Source of the DNA: Betaproteobacteria bacterium
GTDB lineage: Bacteria; Pseudomonadota; Gammaproteobacteria; Burkholderiales; SG8-39
NCBI GenBank assembly: GCA_016195915.1
Contig: JACPYS010000018.1
Coordinates: 124,001-188,000, forward strand
Length of the DNA stretch: 64,000 nt
Reading direction: 5' to 3'
A model generated the notes under the pieces. The model saw only the letters and a list, made by a program, of their open reading frames with translations, was not told where the DNA came from and made no database searches. A program made the position numbers and the translations under genes. Positions 52,287 through 61,912 of this stretch are shown in pieces. Every line of letters begins with the position of its first letter. The stretch's first letter is position 1.

Positions 52287-53491
52287 TCGACAGGCAGGAG
52301 ATTCTCGAGTTCGCGGGCGAGGTCGGGCTCGATCCGAACGTCGTCGAGAAGGACTATGTGCTTGGCTGGATGCTCGCCGGCATTTCCCGGCACCCGCGCA
52401 CGCGCGATACGTGGCTTTTCAAGGGCGGCACGTGCCTCAAGAAGTGTTACTTCGAAACCTACCGCTTTTCGGAGGACCTCGATTTCACGCTACTTGATGG
52501 CTCCCAGCTGGATGACGCGTTCCTGCGCGCTGCGTTCACGGAAGTCGCGCAGTGGATCTACGACGAATCCGGGATCGAACTTCCCGATGCCTCGCGCAGC
52601 TTCGAGCTCTACCGCAACCTGCGCGGCAAGATTTCGGCGCAAGGGCGCGTTGGCTACCGTGGTCCGATGCAACGGCAAGGCGATGTTCCGAGAATCCGGC
52701 TCGACCTCATAGACGACGAACGTGTCGTGCGGGATGGCGAGCGCAGACCCGTCCACCATCCTTACTCGGATGTGCCGCAGAGCGGAATCCAGGTTCTCTC
52801 CTACTGTTTCGAAGAGGTGTTCGCCGAGAAGTTTCGGGCGCTCGCCGAGCGCGAGCGTCCGCGCGATCTCTACGATGTCATTCATCTGCATCGCCACGAT
52901 ACAGGCGCCAACCGCGCTGCGGTGCGTGAAATTCTGAGAGCGAAATGCAAGTTCAAGGGCATCGCCGTACCCACCCTCGATTCCCTCAGCGGAAGCCCGC
53001 ATCATGCGGCGCTGCGCGCTGACTGGGAGCAGATGCTGGCGCACCAGCTGCCGCAACTTCCACCCTTCGACGCATTCTGGAATGAGCTTCCGACGGTCTT
53101 CGATTGGTTGCAGCAGGAACCCGCGAAGGCGCAGCCGCCGGTCATGGGTTCGGGGCGTTCCGAGATCGACCAGACATGGCACGCGCCAGCGATGGCAAGC
53201 TCGTGGCGTGCGCAAGGTATCACCGCACCGCTGGAGATCGTCCGGTTCGCCGCTGCGAACCGACTCTGCATCGACCTCGATTATCAGGACGACAAAGGTC
53301 GGGTCGCCACGCGGACGATCGAACCGTATTCCCTGCGCCGAACGAAAGCAGGCGACTTGCTCCTGTATGCAGTCCGGAGTCGAGATGGGCAAGACCGCTC
53401 GTACCGCGTCGACCGCATTCGCGGCGCGCGTACGACGCAGCAATCCTTCATTCCGCGGTACGCCGTGGAACTCAGCGCAACCGTATACTGA
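52283..53491 (+). CDS. abiEii: AbiEii nucleotidyltransferase toxin with C-terminal WYL-like domain
   Basis: The 402-residue protein has a DNA-polymerase-beta-type nucleotidyltransferase fold, with KGGT (47-50), FSEDLDF (62-68), a later acidic RLDLIDD (139-144), and [18 protein letters not shown] (181-198). Residues about 313-398 look like a WYL domain: a strand [21 protein letters not shown], then [17 protein letters not shown] and FIPRYAV. AbiEii toxins transfer nucleotides to tRNA or other targets. The WYL-like part is an unusual extension that might sense a ligand. It follows abiEi with a 4-bp overlap. Confidence 0.88.
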   Translation: MIDRQEILEFAGEVGLDPNVVEKDYVLGWMLAGISRHPRTRDTWLFKGGTCLKKCYFETYRFSEDLDFTLLDGSQLDDAFLRAAFTEVAQWIYDESGIELPDASRSFELYRNLRGKISAQGRVGYRGPMQRQGDVPRIRLDLIDDERVVRDGERRPVHHPYSDVPQSGIQVLSYCFEEVFAEKFRALAERERPRDLYDVIHLHRHDTGANRAAVREILRAKCKFKGIAVPTLDSLSGSPHHAALRADWEQMLAHQLPQLPPFDAFWNELPTVFDWLQQEPAKAQPPVMGSGRSEIDQTWHAPAMASSWRAQGITAPLEIVRFAAANRLCIDLDYQDDKGRVATRTIEPYSLRRTKAGDLLLYAVRSRDGQDRSYRVDRIRGARTTQQSFIPRYAVELSATVY

Positions 53492-53510
53492 TCGATCGCG
53501 GAGGAATGGA

Positions 53511-54864
53511 ATGCGCTGGGTCGCACCAACCGAAAAAGACGAAGCCAACCACCAGCTCGAAAAGCGCCTCTGGGCCGCCGCCGACCAGTTCCGCGCCAAC
53601 TCCGGCCTCAAGGCGGGCGAATATTCGGGGCCGGTCCTCGGCCTCATCTTCCTGCGCTTCGCCGAGGCGCGCTTCGCGCAGCGCCGCGCGCAACTGGAGA
53701 AGGCGGGCACCTCGGCGCGCCGCGGCATCTCGCGCATCGACGACCCCAAGGCCTACCAGGCCGAAGGCGTCCTGTTCCTCACGCCGAACTCCCGCTTCGA
53801 CTACCTGCTGCAGCGGCCCGAGGGCAGCAACGTCGGCAGGGCCGTCAACGAGGCGATGGCCGACATCGAGAAGCACAACCCGCAGCTCGCGGGCGTGCTG
53901 CCGCGCAACTACCAGATCTTCAACGGCACCCTGCTCAAGGAGCTGCTGAAGAAAGTCTCCGAGATCCCCGTCAGCCTCGACTACGACGCCTTCGGGCGCA
54001 TCTACGAATACTTCCTCGGCCAGTTCGCCCGCACCGAGGGGCAGAAGGGCGGCGAGTTCTACACCCCGGCGCCCATCGTGCGCCTCATGGTCGAGATCCT
54101 CGAACCCTTCCACGGCCGCATTCTCGACCCAGCCTGCGGCTCTGGCGGCATGTTTGTGCAGTCCGCGCGCTTCGTCGCTGAGCACAAGAAAAACCCCTCG
54201 TCCGAGCTCTCCATCTTCGGCGTCGAGAAGACCGACGAGACCGGGCGCCTGTGCCGCATGAACCTCGCCGTGCACGGGCTGGAGGGAGATATCCGGCATG
54301 GGGGCGAGGTCAACAGCTACTACGACGATCCGCACAAGGCCGTGGGTGCTTTCGACTTCGCCCTCGCAAATCCGCCGTTCAACGTCAACGCTGTGGACAA
54401 GGACCGTTTGAAGGACGCCGTCGGCCCGGGCCGGCGCTTCCCTTTCGGCCTGCCGCGCACTGACAACGCTAATTACCTCTGGATCCAGCTCTTCTATTCC
54501 TCGCTCAACGACAAAGGTCGTGCCGCCTTCGTCATGGCCAACTCCGCCAGCGACGCGCGCTCATCCGAAATGGATCTGCGCAAGCAGCTCATCCAGGACC
54601 GCGCCGTAGACGCCGTCGTCGCCGTCGGACCGAACATGTTCTATACCGTCACGCTTCCCTGCACCCTCTGGTTCCTCGACCGCGGCAAGAAGAAAGCCCC
54701 GCGCGCCGACAAGGTGCTGTTCGTGGACGCCCGCCACATCTACCGCCAGATCGACCGCGCTCACCGTGACTGGACCGAGGCGCAGATCGGTTTCCTCGCC
54801 AACCTCGTGCGCCTCTACCGCGACGAAGCTCCCGACGTCACTCTCGGCGGCGACGAAGCGAAGG
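53511..54864 (+). pseudogene. hsdM: Type I restriction-modification methyltransferase HsdM, truncated
   Basis: ATG 53511 has GGAGGAATGGA upstream. The N-terminal helical domain ([33 protein letters not shown]) is complete, and the N6-adenine methylase motifs are present: [11 protein letters not shown] (SAM motif I, near residue 206) and ANPPFNVN (motif IV, near residue 287). Homology stops near residue 451 in GGDEAKA. The frame then runs into the HsdR-derived DNA out of frame and stays open to 55802, so a hybrid of about 760 residues would be made if translated. The C-terminal ~80 residues of HsdM are lost, and no HsdS gene is present. Confidence 0.85.
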
Positions 54865-55824
54865 CTCTACGAGAACCGCACCCCCGAACTGCAGCTCGTC
54901 AACCCGGACCTGAACGACGAGAAGTTCGAGCGCGCCCAGGCGGTGAAAGACGGCGCCGACCGGCTACTCGCACCCGATGCCGTGAAGAAGGATTTCATGG
55001 CGCATGCCAGGCTGACCGACGCCCTGTATTCAGCGGTCAAGCCCGACCCAGTCGCGGTCGAATTCGCCACCCGCTGCGGCACCCTGCGCGCGCTGGCCGA
55101 CTACATCCGCAACCTCACCGAGCCGCCGGACATATCGCAGGTGATGCAGGGAATCCAGGAACTGCTCGACCAGTCCATCGGCGCCGAGCCGTTCAAGATC
55201 GGCGACCGGGAAAGAGTGGCCGGCACTCAGGGGATCGACCTTTCGAAGATCAATTTCGAGGTGCTCGCGAAGAAATTCGAGAACAAGAAGCCGACCAACA
55301 GCGACCTCGAACGGCTCAAGGCAGCGGTAAAGGCTCAGCTCGAGCGCATGGTGCGCCTCAACCGCACGCGCGCCGACTATCTCGCCAAATTCGAGGCGCT
55401 GATCGAGGCCTACAACAGCGGCAGCCGGAACATCGAGGAGATTTTCAAGGACCTGATCGCCCTTGCGGGCGTGCTCACCGAAGAGCAGGAGCGCCACGTG
55501 CGCGAGCATCTGCGCGAGGAAGAACTGACGATTTTCGACATACTCACCCGTCCGGGGCCGAAGCTTTCGACGGAGGAGCGGGAGGAGGTCAAGAAGGTCG
55601 CGAGGCAGTTGCTGGAAAGGCTGAATGCGCTGCTGGTTCTCGGCTGGCGGCAGAAGATTCAGTCGCGTGCACGAGTGCGGTTGGCCATCGAAGACACGCT
55701 GGACGAAGGACTGCCGCGCGCCTACACAAAGGAGTTGTTCGCGAAAAAATCCGAGGTGTTGTTCGAGCACGTGTACGAGGCGTACGTCGGAGAGGGTGTT
55801 AGCGCCTATTCAAACGCAGCCTGA
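54865..55824 (+). pseudogene. hsdR: C-terminal remnant of type I restriction subunit HsdR
   Basis: In a different frame from hsdM, starting at [18 protein letters not shown], the sequence matches the HsdR C-terminal (DUF3387-type) region: [50 protein letters not shown], and [12 protein letters not shown] to TGA 55822-55824. It has about 319 codons and no start of its own. The Mod/Res nuclease and DEAD helicase parts of HsdR and the whole HsdS are missing, a deletion joining hsdM to the hsdR end near 54860. Confidence 0.85.
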
Positions 55825-55903
55825 TCCGTTCCCTCTCGATCAATCGGTCAGGCCGGAGTTTTCCCGTGCTATCCTTTCTCGACGACTAACCGGCTGCACG
55901 CCC

Positions 55904-56131
55904 ATGTTCGATCGCGTCACACATGATCCCAACGTGCTCTCAGGGCGCGCGACGCTGCGCGGCCTGCGGATTTCTGTGGCGCACGTGGTCAACCTCGTCG
56001 CCAACGGCATGACGCCAGCGCAGATCGTTGTCGAGCATCCCGATCTCGAAGAAGAGGATGTCCGCCAGGCGCTTGGTTACGCTGCGGCGATAGCTGAGGA
56101 CGAAGTCCACCCCATCCCTGCGGGGAAGTAA
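55904..56131 (+). CDS. DUF433 domain protein (antitoxin-like), second copy
   Basis: The 75-residue DUF433 protein reads FDRVTHDPNVLSGRATLRGLRISVAHVVNLVANGMTP, then EEDVRQALGYAAAIAE. It is a divergent relative of the 49256 gene (TRGLRIS replaces TRIT). ATG 55904 was chosen as the first start fitting the family length. It overlaps the DUF5615 start by 1 bp (TAATG). Confidence 0.85.
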   Translation: MFDRVTHDPNVLSGRATLRGLRISVAHVVNLVANGMTPAQIVVEHPDLEEEDVRQALGYAAAIAEDEVHPIPAGK

Positions 56132-56496
56132 TGCGCTTCCTCGCGGACGCGGGGATTTCGCCCAAGACCGTTGAATTCCTGCGCGGGAATGGCCATGACG
56201 CAGTTCACATCCGCGAGCTCGGGATGCAGCGCGCTACGGACGAAATGCTCGTCGAGCGGGCGCGGGCCGATGAGCGCATCCTGCTCACTTTCGATCTCGA
56301 CTTTGGTTCGATTCTCGCGCTCGGGGTCGTCGCCCGGCCGAGTGTCGTGATCTTCCGGCTTGCCGACGAGCGGGCCGCCTCCGTCAACCGGAAGCTTGAG
56401 GGGGTGATTTCGGAGCAGGCCGGAGCACTCGCTTCGGGTGCACTGATCCTGGTTGAAGACGCGCGCTACAGAATCCGCCGGCTGCCGATCAAGTGA
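56131..56496 (+). CDS. DUF5615 PIN-like protein (putative toxin), second copy
   Basis: The 121-residue protein begins MRFLADAGISPKTVEFLRGNGHDAVHIREL and has the acidic TFDLDFGSILAL. Asp6 and the DLD pair form an acidic cluster as in PIN-like folds. It is only loosely similar to the 49489 gene, so the two pairs are not a recent duplication. It is probably a toxin-antitoxin module with the DUF433 gene. Confidence 0.85.
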   Translation: MRFLADAGISPKTVEFLRGNGHDAVHIRELGMQRATDEMLVERARADERILLTFDLDFGSILALGVVARPSVVIFRLADERAASVNRKLEGVISEQAGALASGALILVEDARYRIRRLPIK

Positions 56497-56514
56497 CGGT
56501 CGTACGGCGCGGCC

Positions 56515-57312
56515 TTAGACGACGGGCGCCACATCCAGCCGCACCACAATATTCCCCAATTCCTTCCCCGCCTCCGGATACCACTTCATAACCAGCGGAT
56601 CATGCCCCGGCACGATATGTTCAGGTGTCTCAGCCAACGCCCGCAGCCTGTCGTAACCCTCAATCGTCGCGCCCACATCGAACACGGTGGGAAAGCAGCG
56701 CGCATTCTCGAAGTGCTCGTAATAGTGGCTGGTATCTGAAGCGACGACCACCCACCCGCGCTGGGTATGAACCCGCACGCATTGCATCCCGTCCGTATGC
56801 CCGCCGATGCGATGCAGGCTGATCCCCGGCGCAAGTTCGGCATCGCCGTTATGAAACGTGACGCGGCCGCTGTACAGCAGCCGGACCATGTCCTCGACAT
56901 CGGCTACGTCGTAGCCGTGGTTGAAGCGCGAGTGGCACATGTGGCGCCCGGTCGCGAAGCGCATTTCGTCGTCCTGGACGTGCAGTTGCGCGTTGGGAAA
57001 CGACCGGTGGCCGCCGACATGGTCGTAGTGCATGTGGGTGATGACGAGGTCGCGGATGGAATCGGCCGCGATGCCGAGAAGGGCGAGGCCCTCGGCCGGA
57101 TGGCGCAGGTAGTCGCGCTTCCGCCGATCGGCGGTTTCCGCGGTGAAACCGCAATCGATGAGGATCGTGCGCTCGCTGTTTCGCGCCACCCAGACGTAGT
57201 AGTCCATCGGCATGGGGGCGTCGTGGGGATCGCCGCCGAGGAAGTTGGCGGGACGGCGCGCGCCGCGCGTGGCGTAGCGCACGGCGAACAGTTCGTAGAC
57301 GGGAAGGCTCAT
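56515..57312 (-). CDS. MBL-fold lactonase, N-acyl-homoserine-lactonase family (copy 1)
   Basis: The 265-residue metallo-beta-lactamase-fold hydrolase has the HxHxDH motif THMHYDHVGG (His93, His95, Asp97, His98), HRIGGHTDGMQCVRV for the third ligand and DTSHYYEHF for the bridging Asp. Relatives open lactone rings, including acyl-homoserine lactones. Its place in a catabolic operon suggests a metabolic lactone rather than signal quenching. It starts 6 bp after the Bug receptor gene. Confidence 0.9.
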   Translation of the reverse strand: MSLPVYELFAVRYATRGARRPANFLGGDPHDAPMPMDYYVWVARNSERTILIDCGFTAETADRRKRDYLRHPAEGLALLGIAADSIRDLVITHMHYDHVGGHRSFPNAQLHVQDDEMRFATGRHMCHSRFNHGYDVADVEDMVRLLYSGRVTFHNGDAELAPGISLHRIGGHTDGMQCVRVHTQRGWVVVASDTSHYYEHFENARCFPTVFDVGATIEGYDRLRALAETPEHIVPGHDPLVMKWYPEAGKELGNIVVRLDVAPVV

Positions 57313-57318
57313 CTGACC

Positions 57319-58275
57319 CTAGTCGGCCTTCGCGCCGGCATCGCGCGCGATCTTGCCCCATAGCGCGATTTCCTCGACGAGGAAGCTGCGGAACGCTTCC
57401 GGCGAGGAATGCGTGAACACCTCCACGCCGATGTTGGCGAAGTGTTCCTTCACCTGCGGCTGCGCGAGGGTCTTCATGAGCGCGTCGTTGAGTTTCGCTA
57501 CGACTGGCGCGGGCGTGCCCCGCGGCGCCATCATCGCGAACCAGTTCACCGCCTGCACGCCGGCGAGGCCCTGCTCGCCCGAGGTCGGAACGTCGGGAAG
57601 GACGGTGGTGCGCTGCCGGTTGGTCACCGCGAGCGCGCGCAGCTTGCCCTCCTTCACCTGGCTCGCAAGCGCGGGCAGGTCCATGATGACCCCATGCACG
57701 TGGCCGCCGACCGCGTCGGTCACCGCGGGGGCGGCGCCCTTGTAGGGCACGTGCAGAAAGTTACCCTTGGAGACGTTCTTCAGCAGTTCGATCGCGAGGT
57801 GCGGCAAGCCGCCGTTGCCGGAGGACGATAGCGACATCTGCTTCGTCTTCGAGAGCGCGACCAGGTCCGCGAGCGTCTTCACCGGCACGGAAGGATGCAC
57901 GGCGATGATCTCGGGGGTCAGCGCCACCGTATTGATCGGCGCGAAGTCTCTTGCGGTGTCGTAGGTGATCTTGGGGTAGGTGGCGAGGCTGATCACCAGC
58001 GGGCTCAGGCTGCCCAGCGTGATGGTGTAGCCGTCGGGCGCGGACTTCGCCACGAAATCGGTGCCTACGGTGGCGTTCGCGCCGGGGCGGTTCTCGATCA
58101 CTACGGGCTGCCCCAGGATCTCGGCCATCCTCGGCCCGATGATGCGCGCGACCACGTCGTTCGATCCGCCGGGCGGGAAACCGATCACCAGCTTGATGGG
58201 CTTTGTGGGATAGTCCTGGGCGAAGGCGAAGAATGGGAGCAGGGTGCAGCAGAGAGCAGCGAACAGTTGTTTCAT
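57319..58275 (-). CDS. Bug/TctC-family periplasmic receptor
   Basis: The 318-residue receptor has a signal MKQLFAALCCTLLPFFAFAQ; ATG 58275 is the start because the signal begins there, and the upstream in-frame stretch is not hydrophobic. Motifs are YPTKPIKLVIGFPPGGSNDVVAR, GQPVVIENRPGANATVG, AKSAPDGYT and HVPYKGAAPAVTDA. It lies between the two lactonase genes, so it likely delivers their operon's substrate. Confidence 0.93.
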   Translation of the reverse strand: MKQLFAALCCTLLPFFAFAQDYPTKPIKLVIGFPPGGSNDVVARIIGPRMAEILGQPVVIENRPGANATVGTDFVAKSAPDGYTITLGSLSPLVISLATYPKITYDTARDFAPINTVALTPEIIAVHPSVPVKTLADLVALSKTKQMSLSSSGNGGLPHLAIELLKNVSKGNFLHVPYKGAAPAVTDAVGGHVHGVIMDLPALASQVKEGKLRALAVTNRQRTTVLPDVPTSGEQGLAGVQAVNWFAMMAPRGTPAPVVAKLNDALMKTLAQPQVKEHFANIGVEVFTHSSPEAFRSFLVEEIALWGKIARDAGAKAD

Positions 58276-58294
58276 TTCGTTTCCTTGGTGTTCT

Positions 58295-59092
58295 CTAGGC
58301 GTTCGGCTCGGCGTCGAGTCGCACGGCAATTCCCTGAAGCGCGGCGGAAGCGGCCGGATAGCGCTCCATCACGAGCGGGTCGTGCCCCGGGACGACATGC
58401 CGGGGCGACGAGGCGAGCTTCTTCAACTTCCCGTAACCCTCGATCAACTCACCTACGTGGAATACGAGCGGAAAACCCCGCCCGGTCTCGAAGTGCTCGT
58501 AGTAGTGGCTTGCATCCGAAGCGAGCACCACCCAACCGCGTCGCGTGTGCACGCGCACCACCTGCAGGCCCATGGTGTGCCCGCCGATGCGGTGCACACT
58601 CAGCCCCGGCGCGATCTCCTCGTCGCCGTCGTGGAACACGACGCGGTTGGCGAAGACCAGGCGCACCAGGCCGCAGACGTGATCGGGTTCGTAGGGTTTG
58701 CCGAAGCGCTCGTAGCGCATGTAGCGGCCGGTGGCGAACGCCATCTCGTCGTCCTGCACATGGAACACCGCGTTCGGAAACGAATCGACGGCGCCTACGT
58801 GGTCGTTGTGGAAGTGCGTGATGATGATCTGTTCCACCGCGAGCGGATCGACGCCCGCGAGCTTCAACGCTTCCACGGGCGTGCGCAGCAGCGTGCGGCC
58901 GCGCTTCGCCGCCATGTCCTGGTTGAAGCCCGTATCGACGACGAACAATCGCCCTTCGCCGCGAATCACCCACAGGAAGTAATCCATGGTGGCGGGCGCA
59001 TCGTGCGGATCGCCGCCGATGAACAGGTCCGCCCGCATGGCAGGCCGCCATCCATACCTGAGGGCGAGGACCTCGTATTCGGGCAGGCTCAT
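58295..59092 (-). CDS. MBL-fold lactonase, N-acyl-homoserine-lactonase family (copy 2)
   Basis: This 265-residue paralogue of the 56515 gene has the same length and the same motif positions: THFHNDHVG (His93, His95, Asp97, His98), HRIGGHTMGLQVVRV and SHYYEHFETG. The MSLPEYEVLALRY N-terminus is shared with copy 1 (MSLPVYELFAVRY). It overlaps the upstream PrpD gene by 4 bp (ATGA). Two paralogues of one enzyme in one operon suggest different lactones or a tandem duplication that diverged. Confidence 0.9.
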   Translation of the reverse strand: MSLPEYEVLALRYGWRPAMRADLFIGGDPHDAPATMDYFLWVIRGEGRLFVVDTGFNQDMAAKRGRTLLRTPVEALKLAGVDPLAVEQIIITHFHNDHVGAVDSFPNAVFHVQDDEMAFATGRYMRYERFGKPYEPDHVCGLVRLVFANRVVFHDGDEEIAPGLSVHRIGGHTMGLQVVRVHTRRGWVVLASDASHYYEHFETGRGFPLVFHVGELIEGYGKLKKLASSPRHVVPGHDPLVMERYPAASAALQGIAVRLDAEPNA

Positions 59093-60435
59093 CGGACGGC
59101 GGTGAGTTTCATCAGATCAGCGATGTTGGCGAGCTTCTCCACGTTCATCGCTGCGTCGGCCAGCGCCGCGCATTTTTTCGCCCCGATCACCGGAGCGGCA
59201 AGGCTCGCGAACTTCTCGCGCAGCTCGCCGTCCGTCATCGGGTTCTGGATCGAGCCCTTGGGAAAGTCCACCTGGGAAGTGTAAGTCCAGCCGTCGGATT
59301 GCGTCGCCGTCATGCGCACCGAGACACCGCGCGGCAGTCCGCCAACCGTCTCGAACTTCGCGAGGCCCGCGAGCCGCTGCACCTCCTGGTCGCGGATGTT
59401 GCGCTCGGAATACTGCTTCAACAGCGCCTTGCCCTCCAGCATCGCCACGGCCATCGAAAACGGCAGCGACACCTGCGCCTCGTGGTAAGTGGCCGGTGTG
59501 GCGTTGCGGTGGTAGTTGGACCAGTCTTCGTGGCGTTCGATGCGGATGGCGGAGACTTTCGAAGCATCGAACCCGGGCTGGGCGCGGATCTCCAGCGCGA
59601 AGTCGATCGCATTGTGGATGGGCCGCGCGCAGGAATAGGGTTTGAGCTCGATGCAGAGCTGGTAGGGGCCGTCGATTCCTTCGTCGAGCGCAGTCGGGTT
59701 GCGCTTGTCGCTGTAGGCCTGGAGCCAGCCGCGCTCGCCTTCGAAGATCAGCGTGGTGCCCGTGAAGCCGAGCTTCGCCATCAGCGCGGCGGTGACTCCG
59801 GCGCGTGCCGCGGGTCCCGGATTGAAGCGCTTCTGCATCGAAGGCCCGTACATTTCCATCAGGCCCGCGGACTGCGCTCCGGCCATGCCAAGGGCGCTCG
59901 CGAGGCGCGGCGCTTTGAGGCCGAGAAGTTTGCCTGCGGCGACGGTCGCGCCGAATACGCCGGTGGTGGGCGTGGTGTGATAGCCGCGGTTGCGCAGCGA
60001 CGGATTGGCCGCGCGGCTCGCGCGCTCCATCATCTCGCAGCCCGCGCCGAGCGCCGCGATGAGCTCGCGGCCGGAAGCTCCCGAGGCCTCCGCGGCGGCG
60101 AGGGCCGCGGAATACACCGGCGGGCTGAAGTGAAACAGCGCCAACACGTCGATGTCGTCCAGCTCCAGGCTGTGCGAGGAGATCGCATTGGCGAATGCGG
60201 CATTGGTCATCGAAACTCGCCTGTTGTCGCCGATCACGCGCGCTTGTCCCTTGCCGCCCTGGTCGCGCGCGAAAGCCCGCGCCGCCTTGCCGCTCGCGCT
60301 CTGGCTTCCGCCCACGGCCACGCCAAGGTAGTCGAGCAGCAGGCGCTTTACCGCGTGGCGCGAGGCCTCAGGAAGATCGTTGTACTTCATGCCGGCGAAG
60401 CGCGCGGCGAGTTTCTCTGCGTAAGTCTGGGTCAT
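59089..60435 (-). CDS. MmgE/PrpD family protein (copy 1)
   Basis: The 448-residue protein is in the MmgE/PrpD family (2-methylcitrate dehydratase-like). It shows LLLDYLGVAVGG near the N-terminus, NAISSHSLELDDID, GFTGTTLIFEGERGWLQAY and a conserved RPIHNAIDFALEI near the C-terminal domain. Relatives dehydrate or isomerise tricarboxylic or hydroxy acids. The ATG at 60435 overlaps the next PrpD stop, and the lactonase start overlaps this gene's stop. Confidence 0.9.
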   Translation of the reverse strand: MTQTYAEKLAARFAGMKYNDLPEASRHAVKRLLLDYLGVAVGGSQSASGKAARAFARDQGGKGQARVIGDNRRVSMTNAAFANAISSHSLELDDIDVLALFHFSPPVYSAALAAAEASGASGRELIAALGAGCEMMERASRAANPSLRNRGYHTTPTTGVFGATVAAGKLLGLKAPRLASALGMAGAQSAGLMEMYGPSMQKRFNPGPAARAGVTAALMAKLGFTGTTLIFEGERGWLQAYSDKRNPTALDEGIDGPYQLCIELKPYSCARPIHNAIDFALEIRAQPGFDASKVSAIRIERHEDWSNYHRNATPATYHEAQVSLPFSMAVAMLEGKALLKQYSERNIRDQEVQRLAGLAKFETVGGLPRGVSVRMTATQSDGWTYTSQVDFPKGSIQNPMTDGELREKFASLAAPVIGAKKCAALADAAMNVEKLANIADLMKLTAVR

Positions 60436-61820
60436 TGGATCAGGTCGGTCAGTTCGTTCATCTCGGACAGGGTCTCGAGCCGCTCGACCACCGCGACGAT
60501 CCGCTCCGCGTCCGCGCGCTTCATGCACGGCGCGGTCACCGCGTAGAACTTGTCGACGATCTCCTGCGGCGAGAGCGGGTTCTCGGGGCTGCCGCGCCGG
60601 TGCAGCGTGAGCTTTTCGAATGTGCGCCCGTCGCGCGTCTTCACGCGCAGCCGCGAGGCGTGGCGGAACGCCGGTCCCATCGCCTCGATCTCGGTATCGA
60701 CATGGGCGCGGATGCGTTTCATGAAGTCGAGCGTGTTCGGATCGGCGAGGCGTCCCTGCTGGTACTGCTCAGTGAAGGCGACGCCGTCCAGCGCAATCAC
60801 CGCAAGGCCGTAGTAGAGATTCATCTGCGCGGCGGTCACGCCCTGCGCTTTGTATTCCCACGCGCAGTGCACGAGCGTCATCGGGCTCAACCCCGCTTCC
60901 ACTTCCGCCACGTCGTCGGCGCTGAGATTGTTTTCGCGCAGGATCGCAAGCAGCCCGTCCTGCGCGCTGTGGATGCTGGTCACGCTCGCGTGCGGCTTGT
61001 AGCCGATGTTGAGCGTCTCCCAGGTCGTGCCGAGACCGTCGGTGAGGCGCTTCGGGTTTGGCTCGCGCGAGTAGCTCGAGAGAAATCCGCCGTAGGGTGC
61101 TTCGAGCACGTCGGTGATGCCGGTAAACCCCTCGGCCGCGAGACGCGCGGAGTACACGCCGCTTTGCGCCGCGCGCCCGCTGTGGAAGCGCTTGACCATC
61201 GCGCCTTCCTGCGCCGCCATGAGGCCGCCCGCCTGCGAGCCGGCGATGCCGATCGCGTGCTGGAAGCGCACGGCGTCGAGTTCGAGCATGCGCGCGGCCG
61301 TGGCCGTTGCGACGAAGGCTCCCGAGGTCCCCTGCGGATGGTAGCCGCCGAAAAACAGGCTCATCGTCGCCGCGTTGCCCACGCGGGTGCCGATCTCGTA
61401 GCCCGCAACCATCGCCGTGATCACGTCCTTGCCCGTGGCGCGTCCGGATTCTTCGGCGAGCGCGAGTGCCACCGGGGTGGCGATCGAGCCCGGATGCACG
61501 ATCGATTCCTTGTGGATGTCGTCCAGTTCGAACGCGTGCCCGCCGGTGCCGTTCACGAGCGCGGCGAGCGAAACCGAAGTCTTGCGGCCCATGCCGATCA
61601 GCGTCGCCACGGGCTTCGCGCCTTCCCGGTCCGCGAGGTCCGCGACCTTGCGCGTCCAGGGAAGCGTGGCGCCAAACAGGCAACAGCCCAGGCTGTCCAG
61701 CACGCTCGACTTGATGCGCGCCACGGCCTGCGCGGGAACCTGCTCGAAGCGCAGCGCGGCGCCGAAGCGCGCAAGGTCGCGCGTCGCGCCGGCGAGGAGA
61801 GGGGGCTTGTGTTCGCTCAC
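60432..61820 (-). CDS. MmgE/PrpD family protein (copy 2)
   Basis: The 462-residue MmgE/PrpD protein reads SSVLDSLGCCLFGATLPWTRKV, NGTGGHAFELDDIHKES, and GFTGITDVLEAPYGGF, with the family's all-helical fold. GTG 61820 was preferred because the preceding sequence looks non-homologous, although an earlier TTG/ATG remains possible; the ribosome-binding site is weak. It is not close to copy 1, so the two may act in sequence or as a heteromer. Confidence 0.88.
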   Translation of the reverse strand: MSEHKPPLLAGATRDLARFGAALRFEQVPAQAVARIKSSVLDSLGCCLFGATLPWTRKVADLADREGAKPVATLIGMGRKTSVSLAALVNGTGGHAFELDDIHKESIVHPGSIATPVALALAEESGRATGKDVITAMVAGYEIGTRVGNAATMSLFFGGYHPQGTSGAFVATATAARMLELDAVRFQHAIGIAGSQAGGLMAAQEGAMVKRFHSGRAAQSGVYSARLAAEGFTGITDVLEAPYGGFLSSYSREPNPKRLTDGLGTTWETLNIGYKPHASVTSIHSAQDGLLAILRENNLSADDVAEVEAGLSPMTLVHCAWEYKAQGVTAAQMNLYYGLAVIALDGVAFTEQYQQGRLADPNTLDFMKRIRAHVDTEIEAMGPAFRHASRLRVKTRDGRTFEKLTLHRRGSPENPLSPQEIVDKFYAVTAPCMKRADAERIVAVVERLETLSEMNELTDLIQ

Positions 61821-61912
61821 GGATTGGATCTTTCGATGCGGAAGGCGGATTCTCGATGCAGCGGGGGCGCGAGGCAATGGCTGGGTCGCAGAAAACAAAT
61901 CACCACCCGTGA

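Noticed and set aside
53511-55802. Functional HsdM-HsdR fusion enzyme
   Set aside because: The HsdR part is out of frame with HsdM, so the continuous frame encodes Arg-rich shadow sequence, not an HsdR domain.
56515-59092. Quorum-quenching system
   Set aside because: The two lactonases share an operon with catabolic PrpD and Bug genes and no luxI/luxR homologue is present, so a signalling role is not supported.
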